Positions 50,211 to 63,160 of a stretch of DNA of 64,000 bases are shown here, piece after piece. Where the stretch lies: NCBI RefSeq assembly GCF_051014445.1, contig NC_135134.1, forward strand, positions 1,765,672 through 1,829,671, read 5' to 3'. How positions within the stretch are numbered: position 1 is the stretch's first letter; the number at the start of each line of letters is the position of its first letter. Origin of the DNA: Colletes latitarsis. Lineage: Eukaryota > Arthropoda > Insecta > Hymenoptera > Colletidae. Under the pieces are notes generated by a model that was not told where the DNA came from, did no database searches, and saw nothing but the letters and a program-made list of their open reading frames with translations. Made by a program: the position numbers and the translations under genes.

Positions 50211-51079
50211 GGGATTTGCCCTAATCTGGCTCCTACTTTCGCATTTTTCGCATACTTGTTGGCCATATCCTGGGCTTTTCCTGGTTTGGACCACGTAGTA
50301 ATGCGGTACCACACCGAAACTGTTAATTAAACCTGGTTGCGATTAATATTTTAGAGGATAGCGCCGCTTATGTCTCGGTTAGGTCTGGGATTTGCCCTCA
50401 TCTGGCTCGCACTTTTGCATTTTTCGCATACTTGTTGGCCTTTTTCTGGCTTGGACCACGTAGTAATGTGGTACCACACTGAAACAGTCAAATAAACCTG
50501 GTTCCGATTAATATTTTAGAGGATAACGCCGGCTATGTCTGGGATAGGTCTGGTATTTGCCCTCATCTGGCTCGTACTTTCGCATTTTTCGCATACGAGC
50601 TGGCCAGATCCTGGCCTTTTTCTGGTCTGTATCACGTAGCAATGTGGTACCACTCTGAAACCGTCAATAAAAGCTGGTTCCGATTAGTATCTTAGAGGAT
50701 AACGCTGGTTATGGCTGGGTTAGTTCTGGTATTTGCAATCATCTGGCTCGTACCTTCGCATTTTTCGCCTACTTGTTGTCAAGATCCTGGGCTTTTTCTG
50801 GTTCGGATCACGTAGTAATGCGGTACCACACCGAAACTGTCAATTAAACCTGGTTGCGATTAATATTTTAGAGGATAACGCCGGTTATGTCTCGGTTAGG
50901 TCTGGGATTTGCCCTGATCTGGCTCCTACTTTCGCATTTTTCGCATACTTGTTGGCCAGATCCTGGGCTTTTCCTGGTTTGGATCACGTAGTAATGCGGT
51001 ACCACACCGAAGCAGTCAATTAAACCTGGTTGCGATTAATATTTTAGAGGATAACGCCGGTTATGTCTCGGTTAGGTCT
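50211..51079. repeat. 869-bp tandem pair, first pair, copy 2
   Basis: Second 869-bp copy. It ends where GGGTTTTGCCCGCATC replaces GGGATTTGCCCTAATC. Confidence 0.85.
50356..51048. repeat. C core module, copy 5
   Basis: 869 bp after copy 4. Resembles copy 2 more than copy 4, in line with its place in the 4,719-bp duplication. Confidence 0.85.
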
Positions 51080-52280
51080 GGGTTTTGCCCGCATCTGGCT
51101 CGTACCTTTGCATTTTTCGCCTACTTGTTGGCAAGATCCTCGGCTTTTTCTGGTTCGGATCACGTAGTAATGCGGTACCACACCGAAACTGTCAATTAAA
51201 CCTGGTTGCGATTAATATTTTAGAGGATAACGCCGGTTATGTCTCGGTTAGGTCTGGTATTTGCCCTCATCTGGCTCGCACTTTTGCATTTTTCGCATAC
51301 TTGTTGGCCAGATCCTGGCCTTTTTCTGGCTTGGACCACCTAGTAATTAGGTACCACACTGAAACATTCAACTAAACCTGGTTCCGATTAATATTTTAGA
51401 GGATAACGCCGGTTATGTCTCGGTTAGGTCTGGGATTTGCCCTCATCTGGCTCGTACCTTCGCATTTTTCGCCTACTTGTTGGCAAGATCCTGGGCTTTT
51501 TCTGGTTCGGATCACGTAGTAATGCGCTACCACACCGAAACAGTCAATTAAACCTGGTTGCGATTAATATTTTAGAGGATAACGCCGGTTATGTCTCGGT
51601 TAGGTCTGGGATTTGCCCATATCTGGCTCGCACTTTCGCATTTTACGCCTACTTGTTGTCAAGATCCTGGGCTTTTTCTGGTTTGGATCACGTAGTAATG
51701 CGGTACCACACCGTAACATTCAATTAAACCTGGTTGCGATTAATATTTTGGAGGATAACGCCGGTTATGTCTCGGTTAGGTCTGGGATTTGCCCTCATCT
51801 GGCTCGTACCTTTGCATTTTTCGCCTACTTGTTGGCAAGATCCCTGGCTTTTTCTGGTTCGGATCACGTAGTAATGCGGTACCACACCGTAACATTCAAT
51901 TAAACCTGGTTGCGATTAATATTTTGGAGGATAACGCCGGTTATGTCTCGGTTAGGTCTGGGATTTGCCCTCATCTGGCTCGTACTTTCGCATTTTTCGC
52001 ATACTTGCTTGTCAGAGCCTGGCCTTTTTCTGGTCTGTATCACGTAGTAATGTGGTACCACACTGAAACCGTCAATAAAAGCTGGTTCCGATTAGTATCT
52101 TAGAGGATAACGCTGGTTATGGCTGGGTTAGTTCTGGTATTTACAATCATCTGGCTCGTACCTTCGCATTGTTCGCCTACTTGTTGGCCATATCCAGGGC
52201 TTTTCCTGGTTTGGATCACGTAGTAATGCGGTACCACACCGAAACTGTCAATTAAACCTGGTTGCGATTAATATTTTAGA

Positions 52281-52973
52281 GGATAGCGCCGCTTATGTCT
52301 CGGTTAGGTCTGGGATTTGCCCTCATCTGGCTCGCACTTTTGCATTTTTCGCATACTTGTTGGCCTTTTTCTGGCTTGGACCACGTAGTAATGGGGTACC
52401 ACACTGAAACAGTCAAATAAACCTGGTTCCGATTAATATTGTAGAGGATAACGCCGGCTATGTCTGGGATAGGTCTGGTATTTGCCCTCATCTGGCTCGT
52501 ACTTTCGCATTTTTCGCATACGAGCTGGCCAGATCCTGGCCTTTTTCTGGTCTGTATCACGTAGCAATGTGGTACCACTCTGAAACCGTCAATAAAAGCT
52601 GGTTCCGATTAGTATCTTAGAGGATAACGCTGGTTATGGCTGGGTTAGTTCTGGTATTTGCAATCATCTGGCTCGTACCTTCGCATTTTTCGCCTACTTG
52701 TTGTCAAGATCCTGGGCTTTTTCTGGTTCGGATCACGTAGTAATGCGGTACCACACCGAAACTGTCAATTAAACCTGGTTGCGATTAATATTTTAGAGGA
52801 TAACGCCGGTTATGTCTCGGTTAGGTCTGGGATTTGCCCTGATCTGGCTCCTACTTTCGCATTTTTCGCATACTTGTTGGCCGGATCCTGGGCTTTTCCT
52901 GGTTTGGATCACTTAGTAATGCGGTACCACACCGAAGCAGTCAATTAAACCTGGTTGCGATTAATATTTTAGA
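52281..52973. repeat. C core module, copy 6
   Basis: 1,925 bp after copy 5. Shares GTAATGGGGTACC, ATATTGTAGAGG and GATCACTTAG with copy 3, again as predicted by the 4,719-bp duplication. Confidence 0.85.
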
Positions 52974-53759
52974 GGATAACGCCGGTTATGTCTCGGTTAG
53001 GTCTGGGTTTTGCCCGCATCTGGCTCGTACCTTTGCATTTTTCGCCTACTTGTTGGCAAGATCCTGGGCTTTTTCTGGTTCGGATCACGTAGTAATGCGG
53101 TACCACACCGAAACTGTCAATTAAACCTGGTTGCGATTAATATTTTAGAGGATAACGCCGGTTATGTCTCGGTTAGGTCTGGTATTTGCCCTCATCTGGC
53201 TCGCACTTTTGCATTTTTCGCATACTTGTTGGCCAGATCCTGGCCTTTTTCTGGCTTGGACCACGTAGTAATTAGGTACCACACTGACTCATTCAACTAA
53301 ACCTGATTCCGATTAATATTTTAGAGGATAACGCCGGTTATGTCTGGGTTAGTTCTGGCATTTGCCCTCATCTGGCTCGCACTTTCGCATCTATCGCATA
53401 CTTGATGGCTAGATCATGGCCTTTTTCTGGTTTGGATCACGTAGTAATGCGGTACCACACCGTAACAGTCAATTAAACCAGGTTCCGATTAATATTTTAG
53501 AGGATAACGCCGGTTATGTCTCGGTTAGGTCTGGGATTTGCCCTCATCTGGCTCGTACCTTCGCATTTTTCGCCTACTTGTTGGCAAGATCCTGGGCTTT
53601 TTCTGGTTCGGATCACGTAGTAATGCGCTACCACACCGAAACAGTCAATTAAACCTGGTTGCGATTAATATTTTAGAGGATAACGCCGGTTATGTCTCGG
53701 TTAGGTCTGGGATTTGCCCATATCTGGCTCGCACTTTCGCATTTTACGCCTACTTGTAG

Positions 53760-55008
53760 TCAAGATCCTGGGCTTTTTCTGGTTTGGATCACGTAGTAAT
53801 GCGGTACCACACCGTAACATTCAATTAAACCTGGTTGCGATTAATATTTTGGAGGATAACGCCGGTTATGTCTCGGTTAGGCCTGGGATTTGCCCTCATC
53901 TGGCTCGTACCTTTGCATTTTTCGCCTACTTGTTGGCAAGATCCTGGGCTTTTTCTGGTTCGGATCACGTAGTAATGCGGTACCACACCGTAACATTCAA
54001 TTAAACCTGGTTGCGATTATTAATTTGGAGGATAACGCCGGTTATGTCTCGGTTAGGTCTGGGATTTGCCCTCATCTGGCTCGTACTTTTGCATTTTTCG
54101 CATACAAACAGGCCACATCTTGGCCTTTTTCAGGTCTGTATCACGTAGCAATGTGGTACCACTCTGAAACCGTCAATAAAAGCTGGTTCCGATTAGTATC
54201 TTACAGGATAACGCTGGTTATGGCTGGGTTAGTTCTGGTATTTGCAATCATCTGGCTCGAACCTTCGCATTTTTCGCCTACTTGTTGTCAAGATCCTCGG
54301 CTTTTTCTGGTCTGGATCACGTAGTAATTAGGTACCACACTGAAACATTCAACTAAACCTGGTTCCGATTAATATTTTGGAGGATAACGCCGGTTATGTC
54401 TGGGATAGGTCTGTTATTCGCCCTCATCTGGCTCGTATTTTCGCATTTTTCCCATACTTCCTGGCCAGATCCTTGCCTTTTTCTGGTCTGTATCACGTAG
54501 TAATGTGGTACCACACTGAAACCGTCAATAAAAGCTGGTTCCGATTAATATTTTAGAGGATAACGCCGGTTATGTCTCGGTTAGGTCTGGGATTTGCCCT
54601 GATCTGGCTCCTACTTTCGCATTTTTCGCATACTTGTTGGCCAGATCCTGGGCTTTTCCTGGTTTGGATCACGTAGTAATGTGGTAACACACTGAAACAG
54701 TCAAATAAACCTGGTTCCGATTAATATTTTAGAGGATAACGCCGGCTATGTCTGGGATAGGTCTGGTATTCGCCCTCATCTGGCTCGTACTTTCGCATTT
54801 TTCCCATACTTCCTGGCCAGATCCTTGCCTTTTTCTGGTCTGTATCACGTAGTAATGTGGTACCACACTGAAACTGTCAATAAAAGCTGGTTCCGATTAG
54901 TATCTTAGAGGATAACGCTGGTTATGGCTGGGTTAGTTCTGGTATTTGCAATCATCTGGCTCGTACCTTCGCATTTTTCGCCTACTTGTTGTCAAGATCC
55001 TGGGCTTT
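53760..55008. repeat. 4,730-bp-offset duplication in C, copy 1
   Basis: Matches 58,490-59,738 (27 monomers minus two 11-bp deletions). Shared rare variants are ATTATTAATTTGGAGG, CATACAAACAGGCCACATC, CATACTTCCTGGCC and GATCCTTGCC. Confidence 0.85.
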
Positions 55009-57890
55009 TCCTGGTTTGGATCACGTAGTAATGCGGCACCACACCGAAACAGTCAACTAAACCTGGTTGCGATTAATATTTTAGAGGATAACGCCGGTTA
55101 TGTCCCGGTTAGGTCTGGGATTTGCCCTCATCTGGCTCGCACTTTTGCATTTTTCGCATACTTGTTGGCCTTTTTCTGGCTTGGACCACGTAGTAATGTG
55201 GTACCACACTGAAACAGTCAAATAAACCTGGTTCCGATTAATATTTTAGAGGATAACGCCGGCTATGTCTGGGATAGGTCTGGTATTTGCCCTCATCTGG
55301 CTCGCACTTTCGCATGTATCGCATACTTGATGGCTAGATCCTGGCCTTTTTCTGGTTTGGATCACGTAGTAATGCGGTACCACACCGTAACAGTCAACTA
55401 AACCTGGTTGCGATTAATATCTTCGAGGATAACGCTGGTTATGGCTGGGTTAGTTCTGGTATTTGCAATCATCTGGCTCGTACCTTCGCATTTTTCGCCT
55501 ACTTGTTGTCAAGATCCTGGGCTTTTTCTGGTTCGGATCACGTAGTAATGCGGTACCACACCGAAACTGTCAATTAAACCTGGTTGCGATTAATATTTTA
55601 GAGGATAACGCCGGTTATGTCTCGGTTAGGTCTGGGATTTGCCCTGATCTGGCTCCTACTTTCGCATTTTTCGCATACTTGTTGGCCAGATCCTGGGCTT
55701 TTCCTGGTTTGGATCACGTAGTAATGCGGTACCACACCGAAGCAGTCAATTAAACCTGGTTGCGATTAATATTTTAGAGGATAACGCCGGTTATTTCTGG
55801 GTTAGTTCTGGTATTTGCCCACATCTGGCTCGCGCTTTCACATCTATCGCATACTGGATGGCTAGATCCTGGCCTTTTTCTGGTTTGGATCACGTAGTAA
55901 TGCGCTACCACACCGAAACAGTCAATTAAACCTGGTTGCGATTAATATTTTAGAGGATAACGCCGGTTATGTCTCGGTTAGGTCTGGGATTTGCCCATAT
56001 CTGGCTCGCACTTTCGCATTTTACGCCTACTTGTTGTCAAGATCCTGGGCTTTTTCTGGTTTGGATCACGTAGTAATGCGGTACCACACCGTAACATTCA
56101 ATTAAACCTGGTTGCGATTAATATTTTGGAGGATAACGCCGGTTATGTCTCGGTTAGGCCTGGGATTTGCCCTCATCTGGCTCGTAACTTTGCATTTTTC
56201 GCCTACTTGTTGGCAAGATCCTGGGCTTTTTCTGGTTCGGATCACGTAGTAATGCGGTACCACACCGTAACATTCAATTAAACCTGGTTGCGATTATTAA
56301 TTTGGAGGATAACGCCGGTTATGTCTCGGTTAGGTCTGGGATTTGCCCTCATCTGGCTCGTACTTTTGCATTTTTCGCATACAAACAGGCCACATCTTGG
56401 CCCTTTTCCGGTCTGTATCACGTAGCAATGTGGTACCACTCTGAAACCGTCAATAGAAGCTGGTTCCGACTAGTATCTTAGAGGATAACGCTGGTTATGG
56501 CTGGGTTAGTTCTGGTATTTGCAATCATCTGGCTCGTAGCTTCGCATTTTTCGCCTACTTGTTGTCAAGATCCTGGGCTTTTTCTGGTTTGGATCCCGTA
56601 GTAATGTGGCTGCACACCGAAAGAGTCAATTAAATCAGGTTGCGATTAATATTTTAGAGGATAACGCCGGTTATGTCGGGGTTAGGTCTGGTATATGCCC
56701 TCATCTGGCTCGTACTGTTGCATTTCTCGCATACCTGTTGGCCAGATCCTGGGCTTTTTCTGGTCTGGATCACGTAGTAATGCGGTACCACACCGTAACA
56801 GTCAATTAAACTTGGTTGCGATTAATATTTTAGTGGATAACGCCGGTTATGTCTCGGTTAGGTCTGGTATTTGCAATCATCTGGCTCCTACTTTCGCATT
56901 TTTCGCATACTTGTTGGCCAGATCCTGGGCTTTTCCTGGTTTGGATCACGTAGTAATGCGGTACCACACCGAAGCAGTCAATTAAACCTGGTTGCGATTA
57001 ATATTTTAGAGGATAACGCCGGTTATGTCTCGGTTAGGTCTGGGTTTTGCCCGCATCTGGCTCGTACCTTTGCATTTTTCGCCTACTTGTTGGCAAGATC
57101 CTGGGCTTTTTCTGGTTCGGATCACGTAGTAATGCGGTACCACACCGAAACTGTCAATTAAACCTGGTTGCGATTAATATTTTAGAGGATAACGCCGGTT
57201 ATGTCTCGGTTAGGTCTGGTATTTGCCCTCATCTGGCTCGCACTTTTGCATTTTTCGCATACTTGTTGGCCAGATCCTGGCCTTTTTCTGGCTTGGACCA
57301 CCTAGTAATTAGGTACCACACTGAAACATTCAACTAAACCTGGTTCCGATTAATATTTTAGAGGATAACGCCGGTTATGTCTCGGTTAGGTCTGGGATTT
57401 GCCCTCATCTGGCTCGTACCTTCGCATTTTTCGCCTACTTGTTGGCAAGAACCTGGGCTTTTTCTGGTTCGGATCACGTAGTAATGCGCTACCACACCGA
57501 AACAGTCAATTAAACCTGGTTGCGATTAATATTTTAGAGGATAACGCCGGTTATGTCTCGGTTAGGTCTGGGATTTGCCCTCATCTGGCTCGTACCTTTG
57601 CATTTTTCGCCTACTTGTTGGCAAGATCCTGGGCTTTTTCTGGTTCGGATCACGTAGTAATGCGGTACCACACCGAAACTGTCAATTAAACCTGGTTCCG
57701 ATTAGTATCTTAGAGGATAACGCTGGTTATGGCTGGGTTAGTTCTGGTATTTACAATCATCTGGCTCGTACCTTCGCATTGTTCGCCTACTTGTTGGCCA
57801 TATCCTGGGCTTTTCCTGGTTTGGATCACGTAGTAATGCGGTACCACACCGAAACTGTCAATTAAACCTGGTTGCGATTAATATTTTAGA

Positions 57891-58130
57891 GGATAGCGCC
57901 GCTTATGTCTCGGTTAGGTCTGGGATTTGCCCTCATCTGGCTCGCACTTTTGCATTTTTTGCATACTTGTTGGCCTTTTTCTGGCTTGGACCACGTAGTA
58001 ATGTGGTACCACACTGAAACAGTCAAATAAACCTGGTTCCGATTAATATTGTAGAGGATAACGCCGGCTATGTCTGGGATAGGTCTGGTATTTGCCCTCA
58101 TCTGGCTCGTACCTTCGCATTTTTCGCATA
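57891..58130. repeat. C core module, truncated copy
   Basis: Starts like the others with GGATAGCGCCGCTTATG, the 165-bp monomer and ATATTGTAGAGG. Near 58,110 it switches to CATACTTGTTGGCCAGATCC and the TAATTAGGTACC monomer, so the last part of the module is replaced. Confidence 0.75.
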
Positions 58131-58489
58131 CTTGTTGGCCAGATCCTGGCCTTTTTCTGGCTTGGACCACGTAGTAATTAGGTACCACACTGAAACATTC
58201 AACTAAACCTGGTTCCGATTAATATTTTAGAGGATAACGCCGGTTATGTCTGGGTTAGTTCTGGCATTTGCCCTCATCTGGCTCGCACTTTCGCATCTAT
58301 CGCATACTTGATGGCTAGATCATGGGCTTTTTCTGGTTCGGATCACGTAGTAATGCGGTACCACACCGTAACATTCAATTAAACCTGGTTGCGATTAATA
58401 TTTTGGAGGATAACGCCGGTTATGTCTCGGTTAGGCCTGGGATTTGCCCTCATCTGGCTCGTACCTTTGCATTTTTCGCCTACTTGTTG

Positions 58490-59738
58490 GCAAGATCCTG
58501 GGCTTTTTCTGGTTTGGATCACGTAGTAATGCGGTACCACACCGTAACATTCAATTAAACCTGGTTGCGATTAATATTTTGGAGGATAACGCCGGTTATG
58601 TCTCGGTTAGGCCTGGGATTTGCCCTCATCTGGCTCGTACCTTTGCATTTTTCGCCTACTTGTTGGCAAGATCCTGGGCTTTTTCTGGTTCGGATCACGT
58701 AGTAATGCGGTACCACACCGTAACATTCAATTAAACCTGGTTGCGATTATTAATTTGGAGGATAACGCCGGTTATGTCTCGGTTAGGTCTGGGATTTGCC
58801 CTCATCTGGCTCGTACTTTTGCATTTTTCGCATACAAACAGGCCACATCTTGGCCTTTTTCTGGTCTGTATCACGTAGCAATGTGGTACCACTCTGAAAC
58901 CGTCAATAAAAGCTGGTTCCGATTAGTATCTTAGAGGATAACGCTGGTTATGGCTGGGTTAGTTCTGGTATTTGCAATCATCTGGCTCGTACCTTCGCAT
59001 TTTTCGCCTACTTGTTGTCAAGATCCTGGGCTTTTTCTGGTCTGGATCACGTAGTAATTAGGTACCACACTGAAACATTCAACTAAACCTGGTTCCGATT
59101 AATATTTAGGAGGATAACGCCGGTTATGTCTGGGATAGGTCTGTTATTCGCCCTCATCTGGCTCGTATTTTCGCATTTTTCCCATACTTCCTGGCCAGAT
59201 CCTTGCCTTTTTCTGGTCCGTATCACGTAGTAATGTGGTACCACACTGAAACCGTCAATAAAAGCTGGTTCCGATTAATATTTTAGAGGATAACGCCGGT
59301 TATGTCTCGGTTAGGTCTGGGATTTGCCCTGATCTGGCTCCTACTTTCGCATTTTTCGCATACTTGTTGGCCAGATCCTGGGCTTTTCCTGGTTTGGATC
59401 ACGTAGTAATGTGGTAACACACTGAAACAGTCAAATAAACTTGGTTCCGATTAATATTTTAGAGGATAACGCCGGCTATGTCTGGGATAGGTCTGGTATT
59501 CGCCCTCATCTGGCTCGTACTATCGCATTTTTCCCATACTTCCTGGCCAGATCCTTGCCTTTTTCTGGTCTGTATCACGTAGTAATGTGGTACCACACTA
59601 AAACTGTCAATAAAAGCTGGTTCCGATTAGTATCTTAGAGGATAACGCTGGTTATGGCTGGGTTAGTTCTGGTATTTGCAATCATCTGGCTCGTACCTTC
59701 GCATTTTTCGCCTACTTGTTGTCAAGATCCTGGGCTTT
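58490..59738. repeat. 4,730-bp-offset duplication in C, copy 2
   Basis: Second copy of 53,760-55,008. It departs at GGGCTTTTTCTGGTCTGG against GGGCTTTTCCTGGTTTGG. A shorter third relative of its ATTATTAATTT/CAAACAGG monomers lies at ~56,290-56,460. Confidence 0.85.
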
Positions 59739-60459
59739 TTCTGGTCTGGATCACGTAGTAATGCGGTACTACACCGAAACAGTCAATTAAACCTGGTTGC
59801 GATTAATATTTTAGAGGATGACGCCGGTTATGTCTCGGTTAGGTCTGGGATTTGCCCTCATCTGGCTCGCACTTTCGCATTTTTCGCATACTTGATGGCC
59901 AGATCCTGGCCTTTTTCTGGCTTGGACCACGTAGTAATGTGGTACCACACTGAAACAGTCAAATAAACCTGGTTCCGATTAATATTTTAGAGGATAACCC
60001 CGGCTATGTCTGGGATAGGTCTGGTATTTGCCCTCATCTGGCTCGTACTTTCGCATTTTTCGTATACAAGCTGGCCAGATCCTGGCCTTTTTCTGGTCTG
60101 TATCACGTAGCAATGTGGTACCACTCTGAAACCGTCAATAAAAGCTGGTTCCGATTAGTATCTTAGAGGATAACGCTGGTTATGGCTGGGTTAGTTCTGG
60201 TATTTGCAATCATCTGGCTCGTACCTTCGCATTTTTCGCCTACTTGTTGTCAAGATCCTGGGCTTTTTCTGGTCTGGATCACGTAGTAATGCGGTACCAC
60301 ACCGTAACAGTCAATTAAACCTGGTTGCGATTAATATTTTGGAGGATAACGCCGGTTATGTCTGGGTTAGTTCTGGTATTTGCCCTCATCTGGCTCGCAC
60401 TTTCGCATGTATCGCATACTTGATGGCTAGATCCTGGCCTTTTTCTGGTTGGATCACGT

Positions 60460-62420
60460 AGTAATGCGGTACCACACCGAAACAGTCAATTAAACCTGGT
60501 TGCGAATAATATTTTAGAGGAAAACGCCGGTTATGTCTCGGTTAGGTCTGGGATTTGCCCTCATCTGGCTCGCACTTTCGCATTTTTCGCATACTTGTTG
60601 GCCAGATCCTGGCCTTTTTCCGGCTTGGACCACGTAGTAATGTGGTACCACACTGAAACAATCAAATAAACCTGGTTCCGATTAATATTTTAGAGGATAA
60701 CGCCGGCTATGTCTGGGATTGGTCTGGTATTCGCCGTCATCTGGCTCGTACTTTCGCATTTTTCGCATACCTGCTTGCCAGATCCTGGCCTTTTTCTGGT
60801 CTGTATCACGTAGTAATGTGGTACCACACTGAAACCGTCAATAAAAGCTGGTTCCGATTAGTATCTTAGAGGATAGCGCTGGTTATGGCTGGGTTAGTTC
60901 TGGTATTTGCAATCATCTGGCTCGTACCTTCGCATTGTTCGCCTACTTGTTGTCAAGATCCTGGGCTTTTTCTGGTTTGGATCACGTAGTAATGCGGTAC
61001 CACACCGTAACAGACAATTAAACCTGGTTGCCATTAATATTTTGGGGGATAACGCCGGTTATGTCTCGGTTAGGTCTGGGATTTGCCCTCATCTGGCTCG
61101 TACCTTTGCATTTTTCGCCTACTTGTTGGCAAGATCCTGGGCTTTTTCTGGTTCGGATCACGTAGTAATGCGGTACCACACCGAAACAGTCAATTAAACC
61201 TGGTTGCGATTAATATTTTAGAGGATAACGCCGGTTATGTCTCGGTTAGGTCTGGGATTTGCCCTCATCTGGCTCGCACTTTCGCATCTATCGCATACTT
61301 GATGGCTAGATCCTGGCCTTTTTCTGGTTCGGATCACGTAGTAATGCACTACCACACCGAAACAGTCAATTAAACCTGGTTGCGATTAATATTTTAGAGG
61401 ATAACGCCGGTTATGTCTCGGTTAGGTCTGGGATTTGCCCTGATCTGGCTCCTACTTTCGCATTTTTCGCATACTTGTTGGCCAGATCCTGGGCTTTTCC
61501 TGGTTTGGATCACGTAGTAATGCGGTACCACACCGAAGCAGTCAATTAAACCTGGTTGCGATTAATATTTTACAGGATAACGCCGGTTATGTCTCGGTTA
61601 GGTCTGGGATTTGCCCTGATCTGGCTCCTACTTTCGCATTCTTCGCATACTTGTTGGCCATATCCTGGGCTTTTCCTGGTTTGGATCACGTAGTAATGCG
61701 GTACCACACCGAAACTGTCAATTAAACCTGGTTGCGATTAATATTTTAGAGGATAGCGCCGCTTATGTCTCGGTTAGGTCTGGGATTTGCCCTCATCTGG
61801 CTCGCACTTTTGCATTTTTCGCATACTTGCTGGCCTTTTTCTGGCTTGGACCACGTAGTAATGTGGTACCACACTGAAACAGTCAAACAAACCTGGTTCC
61901 GCTTAATATTTTAGAGGATGACGCCGGCTATGTCTGGGGTAGGTCTGGTATTTGCCCTCATCTGGCTCGTACTTTCGCATTTTTCGCATACGAGCTGGCC
62001 AGATCCTGGCCTTTTTCTGGTCTGTATCACGCAGCAATGTGGTACCACTCTGAAACCGTCAATAAAAGCTGGTTCCGATTAGTATCTTAGAGGATAACGC
62101 TGGTTATGGCTGGGTTAGTTCTGGTATTTGCAATCATCTGGCTCGTACCTTCGCATTTTTCGCCTACTTGTTGACAAGATCCTGGGCTTTTTCTGGTTCG
62201 GATCACGTAGTAATGCGGTACCACACCGAAACTGCCAATTAAACCTGGTTGCGATTAATATTTTAGAGGACAACGCCGGTTATGTCTCGGTCAGGTCTGG
62301 GATTTGCCCTGATCTGGCTCCTACTTTCGCATTTTTCGCATACTTGTTGGCCAGATCCTGGGCTTTTCCTGGTTTGGATCACGTAGTAATGCGGTACCAC
62401 ACCGAAGCAGTCAATTAAAC
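60460..62420. repeat. 21-kb-distant duplicate, copy 2
   Basis: Distant copy of 39,430-41,390. The same monomer order also occurs at ~44.5-46.3 kb through the 5.09-kb duplication, so this HOR segment exists three times across C. Confidence 0.75.
61423..62291. repeat. 869-bp tandem pair, second pair, copy 1
   Basis: The same five-monomer length class appears 12 kb downstream. Diagnostic variants ATATTTTACAGG (61,570 and 62,439), GCATTCTTCGC, TTGCTGGCCTTTTTC, CAAACAAACC, TTCCGCTTAATATT, CACGCAGCAATG and GGTCAGGTCTGG (62,288 and 63,157) all recur at exactly 869 bp. Confidence 0.9.
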
Positions 62421-62443
62421 CTGGTTGCGATTAATATTTTACA
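61751..62443. repeat. C core module, copy 7
   Basis: First member of the second 869-bp pair. Private variants TTGCTGGCC, CAAACAAACC, TTGACAAGATCC and GAGGACAACGCC set copies 7 and 8 apart from copies 1 to 6. Confidence 0.85.
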
Positions 62444-63160
62444 GGATAACGCCGGTTATGTCTCGGTTAGGTCTGGGATTTGCCCTGATCTGGCTCCTAC
62501 TTTCGCATTCTTCGCATACTTGTTGGCCATATCCTGGGCTTTTCCTGGTTTGGATCACGTAGTAATGCGGTACCACACCGAAACTGTCAATTAAACCTGG
62601 TTGCGATTAATATTTTAGAGGATAGCGCCGCTTATGTCTCGGTTAGGTCTGGGATTTGCCCTCATCTGGCTCGCACTTTTGCATTTTTCGCATACTTGCT
62701 GGCCTTTTTCTGGCTTGGACCACGTAGTAATGTGGTACCACACTGAAACAGTCAAACAAACCTGGTTCCGCTTAATATTTTAGAGGATAACGCCGGCTAT
62801 GTCTGGGGTAGGTCTGGTATTTGCCCTCATCTGGCTCGTACTTTCGCATTTTTCGCATACGAGCTGGCCAGATCCTGGCCTTTTTCTGGTCTGTATCACG
62901 CAGCAATGTGGTACCACTCTGAAACCGTCAATAAAAGCTGGTTCCGATTAGTATCTTAGAGGATAACGCTGGTTATGGCTGGGTTAGTTCTGGTATTTGC
63001 AATCATCTGGCTCGTACCTTCGCATTTTTCGCCTACTTGTTGACAAGATCCTGGGCTTTTTCTGGTTCGGATCACGTAGTAATGCGGTACCACACCGAAA
63101 CTGCCAATTAAACCTGGTTGCGATTAATATTTTAGAGGACAACGCCGGTTATGTCTCGGT
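62292..63160. repeat. 869-bp tandem pair, second pair, copy 2
   Basis: Almost perfect copy; the one difference I noticed is GGATGACGCC against GGATAACGCC near 61,917/62,786. Homology to copy 1 runs on to about 63,302, where ATTTTAGAGG replaces ATTTTACAGG, as expected of a tandem pair with partial third overlap. Confidence 0.9.

Larger units (their letters stand above)
50085..53669. repeat. 4,719-bp-offset duplication in C, copy 2
   Basis: Second copy of 45,366-48,950. It departs at ATATTTTAGAGG (53,656-53,667) against ATATTTTGGAGG (48,937-48,948). Occasional differences include GGCCGGATCC at ~52,880. Confidence 0.88.
31559..60452. other. Four 175-bp monomers (single-base deletions)
   Basis: Three lack one T, giving CTAGTTGGATC or CTGGTTGGATC (~39,417, ~41,870, ~60,448). 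All three sit in the CATCTATCGC or CATGTATCGC monomer class, which has GATGGCTAGATCC. One lacks a G in CTGCTTCGATTGG (~31,560). Confidence 0.85.
36237..62704. other. Eleven 165-bp monomers sharing one 11-bp deletion (C marker)
   Basis: The normal TTGGCCAGATCCTGGCCTTTTTC type becomes TTGGCCTTTTTC. The deletion removes 11 bp between two TGGCC repeats, leaving one. The remaining TGGCC starts at 36,237, 40,801, 45,717, 47,642, 49,567, 50,436, 52,361, 55,166, 57,971, 61,831 and 62,700. None is seen in A, B or the transition. The shared breakpoint and flanking variants point to one founding event, then amplification. Confidence 0.92.

Noticed and set aside
13291..63000. AATAAA polyadenylation signal in GTCAATAAAAGC monomers
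   Set aside because: A common hexamer recurring by copy of one monomer class; no gene lies upstream.
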